From Flammeovirga aprica JL-4 (GTDB taxonomy: Bacteria > Bacteroidota > Bacteroidia > Cytophagales > Flammeovirgaceae): a stretch of DNA of 64,000 nt. The notes beneath the pieces were generated by a model that did no database searches, was not told the origin of the DNA, and saw only the letters and a list, made by a program, of their open reading frames with translations. Below, piece by piece: positions 25,800 to 34,915 of the stretch. The stretch is from contig NZ_JABANE010000032.1 in the NCBI RefSeq assembly GCF_012844305.1, positions 16,569 to 80,568 of the forward strand, read 5' to 3'. A program made the position numbers and the translations under genes. How positions within the stretch are numbered: position 1 is the first letter of the stretch; each line of letters opens with the position of its first letter.

Positions 25800-26432
25800 T
25801 TATTCTTCAATCAGCGAACCAGATCTAACGACAAAAGACTGGCAGAAGGCATTAAAGATCGGCACATTGTCCAATTCTAATGCAAGACCAATTTCTTTAA
25901 TCTTCTCTAATTCCACTTCTGTAATTGCTCTTTCATTAAGTAAATCGTCATCCTCTTCCATAAATAAGAAAGAAATGAATTTAACAAAGATGAAAGGAGC
26001 ATTTAAGATATCTCTTTTTAAATCACCTGTTAAAGAGTCAGGGTTTTTCAATGTTTCCAAAACAACATTGTTCTCTTTTAAAGAAGAGTGCATCGTTATT
26101 TTAATCAATTTATAAAAACGATTTTCCCACTCAGAGAAGTTGTATGAAAGGTATTTTAATGCAGGAGCAAGGGGGTCATTTTTCTGGAAGAAACTTCTTC
26201 TTGAAAGCTTGCGTGCTTTTCTTCTTAAAGTAATTTCTTCATAATGACTTACACTGCCGTTGGCTAATGCAATACCGATGGATGGAGTGATTAAAATGAT
26301 AGAAATAAAGTCATCATCACTTAGGTCCATAAATGCAGGGTCCACTTTCAAGAAATCCTTCTTAAGGGCTTGCATTTCACTAAAAAAGTCCGCGTCTCTT
26401 ACGAGCGTAATTAACTCACTACCTGTAATCAT
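25800..26432 (-). CDS. conserved-looking hypothetical protein, unknown function
   Basis: 210 residues with no signal peptide and one moderately hydrophobic segment near 40-55 (FISIILITPSIGIALANG). The rest is helical and charged, with basic runs (LRRKARKLSRRS) and an acidic loop (MEEDDDLLNE). No family is recognised. It is framed by a -7 element 41 bases upstream and a strong terminator, so it is a separate transcription unit and a real gene. Cytosolic by composition. Confidence 0.6.
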   Translation of the reverse strand: MITGSELITLVRDADFFSEMQALKKDFLKVDPAFMDLSDDDFISIILITPSIGIALANGSVSHYEEITLRRKARKLSRRSFFQKNDPLAPALKYLSYNFSEWENRFYKLIKITMHSSLKENNVVLETLKNPDSLTGDLKRDILNAPFIFVKFISFLFMEEDDDLLNERAITEVELEKIKEIGLALELDNVPIFNAFCQSFVVRSGSLIEE

Positions 26433-26472
26433 TTATTTATTGTTTAATTTTTTCTAAATATAAGTACTAAAG

Positions 26473-26480
26473 CAAAATTA
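26473..26480 (-). promoter_or_regulatory. -7 promoter element for the hypothetical gene
   Basis: Minus strand TAATTTTG, matching TAnnTTTG, 40 bases before the start codon. No clear -33 box. Confidence 0.35.
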
Positions 26481-26579
26481 ACTTACTATAAGTTCCTCAT
26501 AATTTTTAATGATTGTAATCAAAGAATAATAAGAAGAAATAATAAAAGCTTATTATTCATTGATACTTAAGTTTTCAGC

Positions 26580-27527
26580 CTATTTCTTTTTCTTCTCCTT
26601 CGGTGCTTTGTCTTTCTTTCCAAAAACAGAGAAGTGGATATAACGCTTTGGGTGTTCTTGGAAATCAATAAACAATGAATCTAAATCAGCCATTGTTCTC
26701 ACCATCTGATCATGAAGTTCTCTTTCTGTCAGTAATGCACCTACTGTGCCGTTCGGATCGTTGACGTTTTGCAGAGTAGTATTTGCAGAAGCCAGTAATT
26801 GCTGTGCTTCTTTTACTGTCTGTGCCAAAGGAGCGTCATTTAATGAATCTGCTAAATGATCCATTTTTGCTAAGATAGGTTCTAACTTTTTAGAAGCAGC
26901 AGAAAATTCACTCGACATCACTTGTAAATTGTATAAAGTTTTGTCTAAACCTCCATTGTCAACTTTTCTCATGATGGACTTTGCCGACATTAGAGTAGAG
27001 TCAGCAGTAGCGCCAGCCACTCTAAATTGAGACATCATTCCTTTTGCAGTATCAAGAGTAGCCTCTAGACTTGCAAAAAGCGGATCTAATTTATCAACGA
27101 TTGCTGCAACCATGCCGTTTTCTACACCTCCAGCAAGGGTAGTTTCCGGTGGAGCAAGCTCTCCTTCACCTTCAGTTCTTAAGATAATTTGTTTGTCACC
27201 GAGCATTCCTTTGTCTGCAATTATAGCAACAGTATTTTTGTAAACTTTAATATCTTCATTGATATCTAAAGTCACTTTTACCATATTATTTTGATTTTGT
27301 AATAGCTCCATACTAGATACTCTTCCAACTATGTAACCGTTTATGGTGACATTATTAGAGACCTGTAGGTCTGCGGCGCTTGGGTATTCGACATAAAAAG
27401 TATTTTGATTTGAAAAAATGTCAATCCCTTTTAAGAAGTTATAACCGAAGTAAAGCACGAAGGCCGAGATAGTTGCGAAAATGCCTACTTTAACTTCGTG
27501 TGAAAATTCAACTTTGATTGTGGACAC
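26580..27527 (-). CDS. MCE/MlaD-family lipid transport protein
   Basis: 315 residues; the start codon is GTG. One N-terminal membrane helix (about 14-33) is followed by an MCE (MlaD) domain at about 38-117 (YPSAADLQVSNNVTINGYIVGRV, then GMLGDKQIIL) and a long helical tail (about 135-300) and a lysine-rich end. MCE proteins carry phospholipids between inner and outer membranes, anchored in the inner membrane. No permease or ATPase gene is beside it. It is divergent from lptD, so both share the intervening promoter region. Confidence 0.88.
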   Translation of the reverse strand: MSTIKVEFSHEVKVGIFATISAFVLYFGYNFLKGIDIFSNQNTFYVEYPSAADLQVSNNVTINGYIVGRVSSMELLQNQNNMVKVTLDINEDIKVYKNTVAIIADKGMLGDKQIILRTEGEGELAPPETTLAGGVENGMVAAIVDKLDPLFASLEATLDTAKGMMSQFRVAGATADSTLMSAKSIMRKVDNGGLDKTLYNLQVMSSEFSAASKKLEPILAKMDHLADSLNDAPLAQTVKEAQQLLASANTTLQNVNDPNGTVGALLTERELHDQMVRTMADLDSLFIDFQEHPKRYIHFSVFGKKDKAPKEKKKK

Positions 27528-27592
27528 AATTATAATATTTGATTTGAAATCTTATTTGTTCTAATGTAGCTTGCAGCTTAATTATGACATCT

Positions 27593-27600
27593 CAAATTTA
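27593..27600 (-). promoter_or_regulatory. -7 promoter element for the MCE gene
   Basis: Minus strand TAAATTTG (TAnnTTTG), 65 bases before the GTG start of the MCE gene. Confidence 0.4.
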
Positions 27601-27636
27601 TCAAAGAATATCATTTATTCTATATTTCTTTCCATT

Positions 27637-27673
27637 TTTGATAATGAAGACTCGAAATAATACCTTAAATTTG
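27637..27673 (+). promoter_or_regulatory. candidate promoter for lptD
   Basis: Plus strand TTTG (27637-27640) and TAAATTTG (27666-27673), separated by 25 bases, a little longer than usual for the Bacteroidota -33/-7 pair; 32 bases before the lptD start. Confidence 0.4.
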
Positions 27674-27705
27674 TAAAATATGACTTTCAAAATGTCATCT
27701 GATAC

Positions 27706-30700
27706 ATGATCCGTACTTTGTTCAAAAAAATAGATATACTTAATTTTTTGCATAACCTATTGTTTGGTCTAGCGGTGGCTTTATTTTTTATGATGTTTAC
27801 TCCATCAAAAGCAGAAGCTAGCAAATATGTCTTAGAACCAGAAGAGGAAGAGACATATTTTAGAATTTATAATGACACTGCCAAAAGTAGGCAGGCAGCT
27901 AGGGAGTTAGCAAAAACATTGAATTTGCTAAACGCTGGTGCTAAGAATGAGCTTATATCCAATTATGCCATTGCGATGAAGGCTTTTGCCGACTCTGTGT
28001 TATTCAGAGGCGATAGAGAATTGCAACAAGTACGTGAAGACATGGCTGAGCCTGACATTGTAGAACGGATGAATCAGTTGGATGCCGCCTTGAAATCTAC
28101 GGACCCCAATGAATGGGAAGAAGCCAAAAACTCCGGGATTTTTGAAGAATTGGATGAAGTAATATTTAATTTTAGTGATCATGAGCTTCCTTCCGAGGAC
28201 ATGATTGAAACATTGGATACTTGGAAAAGGGAAGGGGATGAAGGCATTGCCGCTACTGAAGATGCCTTTGATTTTCCAGTAGAATACACCTCAGATTCCT
28301 CCAACTTTGTGATGAGAACCCAAACCATGTACATGGTCGGAAATGCCGAAGTGGAATTTGGTGAACAGAAACTGAATGCAGGAGATATACAGATGAACTT
28401 TGTGACTCACATTGTAAAAGCACAGGGTATTCCAGATACGACGGGACAAATTGTAGAGAAACCCATTTTTAAAGATGGGGAAAAGACATTTAATGCTAAT
28501 GAGATGATCTACAATTATGAAACTCAAAAAGGTCTGATCAAAGGTATTGTAACCGAGGAAAGTGATGGTATTATTACCTCTCAGATTGTAAAAAAGACGG
28601 CTGGCCCAGAAATGTATATGGGCGACAATGTTTATACAACATGTAGACTTGAACACCCTCACTTTGGTTTCCGAACGAAAAAATTAAAAGTAGTTCCAGA
28701 AAAAAACGTAGTGTCAGGACCATTTTTGGTTGAATTAAATGAATCCCCTCTTCCTTTGGGATTTTTCTTTGGACTTTTCCCTGCAACGACAGATAATACC
28801 TCTGGTTTTGTAATGCCTACTTACGGTGAATCAACAGACAGAGGTTTTTACTTAAGAGATGGTGGTGTATTCCTTGCACTGACAGATTATTTTAACTTGA
28901 CTGTACTTGGTACTGCTTATACTTTGGGTGGATGGGGCTTGAATGTTTCCTCTCAATACCGTAAAAGATATTCATTCAGTGGTAACACAAGGTTCTCCAT
29001 CGTAAATAACCTCTTTCAGGAAAACGATGGTTCTCTTACCGTAAGACAAGATTATCAGATACAGTGGTCACACTCTCAGGAGAGCAAGAAGAATTCAAGA
29101 TTCTCGGCCAATATTAATATTGCCAACTCTGATTATAACAGAAATAACTCACAGAACGCGAATGACTTCCTTCAGTCTTCTATGAACTCTTCTGTAAGTT
29201 ATAGCAACAACTTTGCGGTGGGTAATGTAAACATGTCCATGACGGCACAAACACGTTACCAACAAAACGTAACGACAGGTGAAGCAACTTTAAGCCCGGA
29301 AGGCTCTTTCAACGTTGCTCGTACAAGACCTTTCAAATCTTTATTTAAAAAATCAAATGCAATCTCAGAAATAGGCTTTACTTATAATATGAGAGCATCA
29401 GGTTCAGTAACCAACAAACCTGGGCAGGGAAGACTTCCCTTTGACGTAGTTGGTGCTGATAACGATCCTTCAGACGGGTTGGATGATACAGGCAGGTACC
29501 CTGATTTATTATTAAACTTTGGAGATTATTCAGAAGATTTCCAGTGGGGTATTACGCATGAACTTCCTGTTTCCACTCAGATGAAAATCTTTAAGTATTT
29601 TACACTTTCTCCAAGTGTGAGTTACAAAGAATACTGGCATCCTTTCCGTTATGATTATACATTTATTGAAGAAGAAAATGCGGTTTTAGTTGATACAACA
29701 AATGAATTGACGAGATATCAAGAATACAGTACTTCAGTAGGTTTTAACACCAACATGTTCATGTTCTATAATATGAAAGGTGGTTCTGTCATCCGTCATA
29801 CTATTCAGCCAAACGTATCAATGAGTTTTAGACCTGACTTTGGTGATCCAACTTATGATTACTATCAATATGTACAAACGTCAAATACTGATACTAAAGG
29901 TCGTGAAATGTTTAGATCAGAAGGTGGCTTAGTAGGTAAACCTTCCGCTGGGCGAAGTAATAGTTTGAACTTCTCCATCAACAACATTCTGGAGCTCAAA
30001 TCCGGGAAGAAAGATGAAGAAACCGGAAAGGCTAAAAAGACAATGCTCTTGAATAACCTTCAAGTTTCATCAGGATATGATTTTGAAAGGGATTCATTGA
30101 ACTGGTCTGATATTAATGCCGGGTTTAGAACAACTCTCTTTAAAAAGGTAGATGTGTCCGTTCAGTCTCGCTGGAACCCTTATAAGTATGAGATTGTTTC
30201 TACAGCTTATGACGAAGATTTGAAGAAGGAAGTAGTGACGAGTCAGTATAAATCTAAAGACTTACTTTGGGATACGGATGGGAAAATTGCAGATCTGACC
30301 AGTTTAACCGTTTCTTTAGGAACAAGATTAGCACCTAAAGGAGCAAAGAAAAAGCAAGAAGAGAAACTGGATCAAATGCAGCCAAGAAACGAAATGGAGC
30401 GTCAGATGCTAGAGCAGATGAGAAGAAACCCTGATTTGTATCTGGATTTTGATATCCCTTGGTCATTGTCATTGAACTACAACTTGAATTATAATAAAAC
30501 AGGTGAGGCAGAACCAACGATCACGCAAACCTTTACTTTCTCAGGTGATGTCTCTTTGACACCAAAGTGGAAGTTTGCCTTCAGATCAGGTTTTGACTTT
30601 AAAGAAAACGCATTCTCATATACATCTCTAGATTTGACAAGAGATCTGCACTGTTGGCAATTAACAGCCAACTGGATTCCATTTGGTCCACGACAATCTT

Positions 30701-30795
30701 ATAATATTACAATTGCAGTGAAAGCAGCAATGCTACAGGATTTGAAGTGGGAGAAGCGTAACTCATGGATTGACCGTAACGATAGATTCCAATAA
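27706..30795 (+). CDS. lptD: LPS-assembly protein LptD, Bacteroidota type
   Basis: 1029 residues. N-terminal membrane signal (about 14-38, ending SKAEA). About 150 residues of charged helical sequence follow, then an OstA/LptA-like beta-jellyroll (about 195-320: MYMVGNAEVEFGEQKL, FNANEMIYNYETQKGLIKG) and the barrel, beginning with the characteristic SPLPLGFFFGLFPATTDNTSGFVMPTYG (about 348-375) and running to the C-terminus. It receives LPS from the periplasmic bridge and inserts it into the outer leaflet. The start of the thioesterase gene lies 13 bases beyond its stop. The window also encodes Kdo8N synthesis, the same pathway's sugar modification. Confidence 0.88.
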   Translation: MIRTLFKKIDILNFLHNLLFGLAVALFFMMFTPSKAEASKYVLEPEEEETYFRIYNDTAKSRQAARELAKTLNLLNAGAKNELISNYAIAMKAFADSVLFRGDRELQQVREDMAEPDIVERMNQLDAALKSTDPNEWEEAKNSGIFEELDEVIFNFSDHELPSEDMIETLDTWKREGDEGIAATEDAFDFPVEYTSDSSNFVMRTQTMYMVGNAEVEFGEQKLNAGDIQMNFVTHIVKAQGIPDTTGQIVEKPIFKDGEKTFNANEMIYNYETQKGLIKGIVTEESDGIITSQIVKKTAGPEMYMGDNVYTTCRLEHPHFGFRTKKLKVVPEKNVVSGPFLVELNESPLPLGFFFGLFPATTDNTSGFVMPTYGESTDRGFYLRDGGVFLALTDYFNLTVLGTAYTLGGWGLNVSSQYRKRYSFSGNTRFSIVNNLFQENDGSLTVRQDYQIQWSHSQESKKNSRFSANINIANSDYNRNNSQNANDFLQSSMNSSVSYSNNFAVGNVNMSMTAQTRYQQNVTTGEATLSPEGSFNVARTRPFKSLFKKSNAISEIGFTYNMRASGSVTNKPGQGRLPFDVVGADNDPSDGLDDTGRYPDLLLNFGDYSEDFQWGITHELPVSTQMKIFKYFTLSPSVSYKEYWHPFRYDYTFIEEENAVLVDTTNELTRYQEYSTSVGFNTNMFMFYNMKGGSVIRHTIQPNVSMSFRPDFGDPTYDYYQYVQTSNTDTKGREMFRSEGGLVGKPSAGRSNSLNFSINNILELKSGKKDEETGKAKKTMLLNNLQVSSGYDFERDSLNWSDINAGFRTTLFKKVDVSVQSRWNPYKYEIVSTAYDEDLKKEVVTSQYKSKDLLWDTDGKIADLTSLTVSLGTRLAPKGAKKKQEEKLDQMQPRNEMERQMLEQMRRNPDLYLDFDIPWSLSLNYNLNYNKTGEAEPTITQTFTFSGDVSLTPKWKFAFRSGFDFKENAFSYTSLDLTRDLHCWQLTANWIPFGPRQSYNITIAVKAAMLQDLKWEKRNSWIDRNDRFQ

Positions 30796-30808
30796 TAAAC
30801 CTAAAAAT

Positions 30809-31327
30809 ATGCCTTTTTATCACGACTTACAGAAAAGTTATCCTAAGGAAACAGAATCAAGAGTGATCATTCGTTTTCAGGATTGCGACCCATTCAGACA
30901 CCTGAATAACTCTAAGTATTTTGATTATTTCTTTAATGCCAGAGAGGACAGGGTACCGCAATTGTATGGTTATAACACTGCAGATATTTATAAGGAATTT
31001 GGAACAGGTTGGGTGATATTCAATCATCAAATTTCATATCTAAGGCCGGCTGCTGTAGGAGAGTGGGTAAGAGTGAAATCAAGTATTATTCATGTAGATC
31101 ACAATTCAATTATTGTTGAATACTATATGATGGATGATGCAAAGACACAGCTTAAAACAGTATTGTGGTCTAAAATGAGATATATTGAGGCTAATACCGG
31201 AAAAAGTACGGATCATCAGGAGGAAGTTTTTGAATATTTGGATACTATCAGAAATAAGGATGTAGATATTTCGAAAGTAACCTTTGAGGAAAGAATCACA
31301 CAACTGAAGAATAAAATAGTAGGTTAG
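30809..31327 (+). CDS. acyl-CoA thioesterase, 4HBT hotdog family
   Basis: I start at ATG 30809, 13 bases after the lptD stop; an in-frame TTG start inside lptD is less likely. The 172 residues carry the 4HBT signature RFQDCDPFRHLNNSKYFDYF with the catalytic Asp in the D-P-F-R-H-L-N-N element (about 24-32). Substrate unknown; probably fatty-acyl-CoA. Probably cotranscribed with lptD and ended by a strong hairpin. Confidence 0.82.
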   Translation: MPFYHDLQKSYPKETESRVIIRFQDCDPFRHLNNSKYFDYFFNAREDRVPQLYGYNTADIYKEFGTGWVIFNHQISYLRPAAVGEWVRVKSSIIHVDHNSIIVEYYMMDDAKTQLKTVLWSKMRYIEANTGKSTDHQEEVFEYLDTIRNKDVDISKVTFEERITQLKNKIVG

Positions 31328-31331
31328 TAAG

Positions 31332-31371
31332 AGGCCTTCGTAAAACAGTAATGATAGTTTTACGAAGGCCT
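31332..31371. terminator. strong bidirectional terminator
   Basis: A perfect 15-bp stem AGGCCTTCGTAAAAC/GTTTTACGAAGGCCT with a 10-base loop, followed on the plus strand by a T-rich run. It separates the thioesterase gene from the converging response regulator gene. Confidence 0.93.
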
Positions 31372-31430
31372 TATTTTTTAAATAATGCTTTTGTATTGGT
31401 ACTTAGTTTTTAATCTTGCTGAAGATATAT

Positions 31431-32150
31431 TTAAACCGCCGGTCTTGTCGTTGAAATAGCATAGGAAATCTCCTTGGTGATTTTGTCAAGGTCGGAGGCA
31501 CTTGTTTTAAGGTGAGTGAGAATTTCTTTATTGTAATTCGTGTCCTGCTCATTAAACAGTTCCAATAAGCCCATGATTCTACACAGAGGACCTCTTACTT
31601 TATGTGAATTGATATGACAGTACTTTTCTATGGCCTCATTCTGACTTCTCAGCATAGCCTTTACAGTTTCTAGTTCTGTGCTTACTTCAATTTCTTTACT
31701 GCTTCTGTTGACTACTTCTAAGCTATTGTTGATGTTTTGCATAAACATCATGATTTCTCTTTTCAAAACACCAATACGGTTTACTCTAGCATTAATACTG
31801 TTGATAAGTTCCTCATGAGTAAAAGGTTTTGTAAGGTAATCATCAGCCATCAGGTCCATTCCTCTTCTGATATCTTGCTTATCACTTTTTGCTGATAGAA
31901 ATATAAAAGGAATACCCACAGCTAAAGGGTTTTTTCTTAGCTCCGTCAGAAATATATAGCCATTCATTTTTGGCATCATTACATCGCATAAGATGATATC
32001 AGGTATTTTTTCTTCAATAATCTCAAGTGCTTCATGTCCACTTTGTGCTGCTAATACTTTAAAATCATTAATCTCAAGCAAGTCGATAATACTATCCAAC
32101 AGATTTTTTTCATCATCAATTACTAATACTGTAGTATCATTGTTATTCAT
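31431..32150 (-). CDS. receiver domain fused to a DHp-like domain without ATPase
   Basis: I start at ATG 32150; the longer frame adds 20 unlikely residues. The 239 residues begin with a CheY-like receiver (about 7-122: acidic IDDEK, phospho-acceptor Asp56 in LCDVMMP, Lys108 in YLTKPF) and continue through a coiled coil to a DHp-like helix with His183 in INSHKVRGPLCRIMGL (about 180-196). No N, G1 or G2 boxes follow, so there is no kinase domain. It resembles phosphotransfer or degenerate histidine-kinase fragments common in Bacteroidota. Third gene of an operon with a TPR-CHAT protein and an outer-membrane barrel; the gap to the CHAT gene is 73 bases. Confidence 0.78.
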   Translation of the reverse strand: MNNNDTTVLVIDDEKNLLDSIIDLLEINDFKVLAAQSGHEALEIIEEKIPDIILCDVMMPKMNGYIFLTELRKNPLAVGIPFIFLSAKSDKQDIRRGMDLMADDYLTKPFTHEELINSINARVNRIGVLKREIMMFMQNINNSLEVVNRSSKEIEVSTELETVKAMLRSQNEAIEKYCHINSHKVRGPLCRIMGLLELFNEQDTNYNKEILTHLKTSASDLDKITKEISYAISTTRPAV

Positions 32151-32223
32151 AGAGTGAGTGCAGTTTTCGGGAAAAAAACATATATAGTCAACCTCAACAA
32201 CAATGCACAATATTCAGAAGTTC

Positions 32224-34911
32224 CTAATGATGACCAATTAATGTGAATGGAGCCCAATAATATGGGCTGAAGTAAAGACCATCTTGAATAAGTTTAATTT
32301 TGGCTTTCTGTAATGAGGCAGAAATTGTCTCACCTGCAGTGATACCACTGTAAAAATGTTTCATCAGTAAAGCCGTAGAATAATCATTGATATTCCAAAG
32401 AGAAACAACAGCATTTTTTGCCCCGGCATATTTTAAAGCTCTTGATAATCCAATCAATCCTTCTCCCTTTGTGAGTTTTCCCATACCGGTTTCACATGCG
32501 GAAAGGGTCACTAGATTGACATCCAAATTGAGGTTGTAAATGTCTGAAGCATACAGAAGTCCTTCATGTCCTTGTTCATCTAGTAAATAAATATAAGATT
32601 GATTAGGATGTTCTGAATCTACAAAACCGTGAGTGGCAAAATGCAGATAATTGTAAGTGTTTACACTGTCACTTTTCAAGATACTTTTACGAGCATTTGT
32701 ATAAGTATAGTTCTTTGCCGTCCAGCCTTTTGTTCTGAATAATGCACCAATTTCATTCACTTCTGAAAGAGAGCCATATAAACTGTTGAGTACTTCCTGA
32801 CCAGCACTGTCCGTGAAGTTGATAGGTGCCCAGCTTGCAAAACTAGGAGTGATGTCTTCTTCTTCCATATTTGAAAATGCTAATGTGGCAGAGAAGTTAT
32901 AATTAACAGCAAATCGGTTGACTAGGAAAGGATATTTATTAAATGGCAGGTTTTTGTCACTCACTTCATCCGTAAGAAGCAAGTCCATAGGGATATTATT
33001 AATTTGCCCATCTAAAAGAAAGGTGATCTGAGTGATTTTATCAGAAAAAGTAAAAGGGAAGAGAATCGGTGACAAATAATTAGTGGACATGATGATGATT
33101 TCATCAAAATTAAATTTTAAACCTGTTTCCAGACTGATAATTTCATCTTTCACATTATCATCAAAAACTTCCGTAAATATCTTAATCTTACCTTTTGTGA
33201 TCACAAAAATATAAAGCAGCTCTTCTTTTTCAGCAATGAAATAACTGATCAAAGCTTCGTTGTCTTTGATGTTTTCTTGAATCTCTTTATAAGTGATATT
33301 TTCCTGCTTGTATTTCAGTTCAAAATATTTTGGATATTCTTTTTCCAATGCACTAACATGTGATTTCAATTCATTTTGTGTATTGAAAAGAGCTTCTTCT
33401 AACCTTTGGATTTCTGATGGATTGCATTTCAAGATCTGTTGCTCTAATGAGTTTACCTTTTCAAGCAAAAGATTTTCCTTTTCAAGTAAAGAGGAAGGAA
33501 TACCTGAAAATGACTTGGCATTGGTTTCCTGAATCGATTCTAAAAGTGTCGCCGCTTTGCTCCATTCCACAAAATGAAATGCTTCTTTGATCCATTTTTC
33601 TGAATTAATTGAAGCCTTAGAAAGTGCCAGGCAAAGTGTGATACCGCTAGAATAAATATCGTTGGTGATAGCACTCAGACGTATCTTATCCGCTTTGCTT
33701 CTTTGCGTGTTCCTAATATTCTGTATCGTTTGATGTGCAAGTTTCAGCCCTTGAATACCAACAAGCAGATCATTTCTTTTGAGTGTTTTTGTGTAATGCA
33801 ATTTTTCAAGTGCTTCTGCCTTTTTTTGTAATACGACGATATTAATAAAAGGGCTTATGAAGTCTTCTCCAGTGGGTTGTGAGTTGATATTAGGATCATT
33901 GAAGTTGGTGTTATTTGCAATTAAAGCCTCTTGATACAATCGTAAAGCCTCTTTTGTATTACCTGCCTCAAAATTAATTTCTCCTTTCTTCAGGAAAATA
34001 TTGGCAATTTCTGGGTGCTTTGCACCGAAAATAGATTGGTATTGTGATAATGCGAGGTCGTAGAATTCAATCGCTAATTCAGCTTGATTACTTTTAAGAT
34101 AAGCGTCCGCCATATTGACATATGCAAAAGCAACATTGGGGTGGTTGCTTCCATATGTTTTCTCCCATATACCTGCCGCTTTCTCGAAGGAAGCAATGGC
34201 TTTGTCGAGTAAGAAATTTTTCTGGAAAATGATTCCAATATTAATGTAAATAGAAGCCATACTCGGATGGTTTTCTTCTGGATAAACCTCCTTATATACC
34301 TTCAAAGCTTCCTCATAATGATATTGGGCCTTGTAAGTGTCTGAAGAACTATAAACGAGACCTAAATTAAGGTTGATGTTAGCGGCTCCGATTTTATCAT
34401 TGATATTTTCATTCAGTACTAAAGCTTGTTTTAGATAATCTGTGGCTTCATCAATTGCTCCTAGTTGCCAGTATGCGATTCCAGTAAGAGAGAAATTTTC
34501 GATTTTAAGTGTATTCAGAAATTCACTTTCTTTAAAACTCTTGAATAAAAATGCCCCTTCTTCTAGTACTTTTATTGCTTCATTTGGGTAGCCTTGATTT
34601 TGATATAAGAAACCTTTAGCATTCAGAATTTCTATATATGCCGGTGAATTTTTTACTATATCATTATCGAGTAGTTGGAATGCCTTGGTATAAAGCCCTA
34701 ATTGTCCGTAGTTTTTACCAAGCCAAGCTTTCTTTCTATTTAAAACTGTTTTTGTAGCACTGCTAGGGACCTTTTGTAGAAGCGCTATGGATTTGTCGAA
34801 GTTGCCATATTCATAGTAAGTAATAGCACTATCGAGCCATACATTCTGACCGAATAATGAGAAAGGCAGCAGTAGTGCAAAGAGAGTATAAAAAAATAAA
34901 TTCTTGCTCAT
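32224..34911 (-). CDS. TPR-CHAT protein, caspase-like protease domain
   Basis: 895 residues with a signal peptide (1-22, ends LFGQ), so it is exported. TPR repeats fill about 25-350 (GQLGLYTKAF, ASIYINIGIIFQKNFLLDKAIASFEKA, NMADAYLKSNQAELAIEFYDLAL), then a helical linker and coiled coil (about 420-540) and a CHAT domain (about 590-895). Both catalytic residues are present: His761 in HFATHGF and Cys806 in VTLSACETG, with the typical GLIGLSRA and VVSLWNI motifs. CHAT proteases are caspase-like; some are activated by TPR-bound partners. Second gene of an operon with an upstream beta-barrel gene (4-base gap) and a receiver/DHp gene. Confidence 0.9.
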   Translation of the reverse strand: MSKNLFFYTLFALLLPFSLFGQNVWLDSAITYYEYGNFDKSIALLQKVPSSATKTVLNRKKAWLGKNYGQLGLYTKAFQLLDNDIVKNSPAYIEILNAKGFLYQNQGYPNEAIKVLEEGAFLFKSFKESEFLNTLKIENFSLTGIAYWQLGAIDEATDYLKQALVLNENINDKIGAANINLNLGLVYSSSDTYKAQYHYEEALKVYKEVYPEENHPSMASIYINIGIIFQKNFLLDKAIASFEKAAGIWEKTYGSNHPNVAFAYVNMADAYLKSNQAELAIEFYDLALSQYQSIFGAKHPEIANIFLKKGEINFEAGNTKEALRLYQEALIANNTNFNDPNINSQPTGEDFISPFINIVVLQKKAEALEKLHYTKTLKRNDLLVGIQGLKLAHQTIQNIRNTQRSKADKIRLSAITNDIYSSGITLCLALSKASINSEKWIKEAFHFVEWSKAATLLESIQETNAKSFSGIPSSLLEKENLLLEKVNSLEQQILKCNPSEIQRLEEALFNTQNELKSHVSALEKEYPKYFELKYKQENITYKEIQENIKDNEALISYFIAEKEELLYIFVITKGKIKIFTEVFDDNVKDEIISLETGLKFNFDEIIIMSTNYLSPILFPFTFSDKITQITFLLDGQINNIPMDLLLTDEVSDKNLPFNKYPFLVNRFAVNYNFSATLAFSNMEEEDITPSFASWAPINFTDSAGQEVLNSLYGSLSEVNEIGALFRTKGWTAKNYTYTNARKSILKSDSVNTYNYLHFATHGFVDSEHPNQSYIYLLDEQGHEGLLYASDIYNLNLDVNLVTLSACETGMGKLTKGEGLIGLSRALKYAGAKNAVVSLWNINDYSTALLMKHFYSGITAGETISASLQKAKIKLIQDGLYFSPYYWAPFTLIGHH

Positions 34912-34915
34912 TTTC

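Noticed and set aside
25768..26115. A 115-codon plus-strand frame
   Set aside because: Antisense to the 210-residue gene, which is bracketed by its own promoter element and terminator.
28291..28662. A 123-codon minus-strand frame
   Set aside because: Antisense to the OstA-like part of lptD with no recognisable domain; the plus-strand gene explains the sequence.
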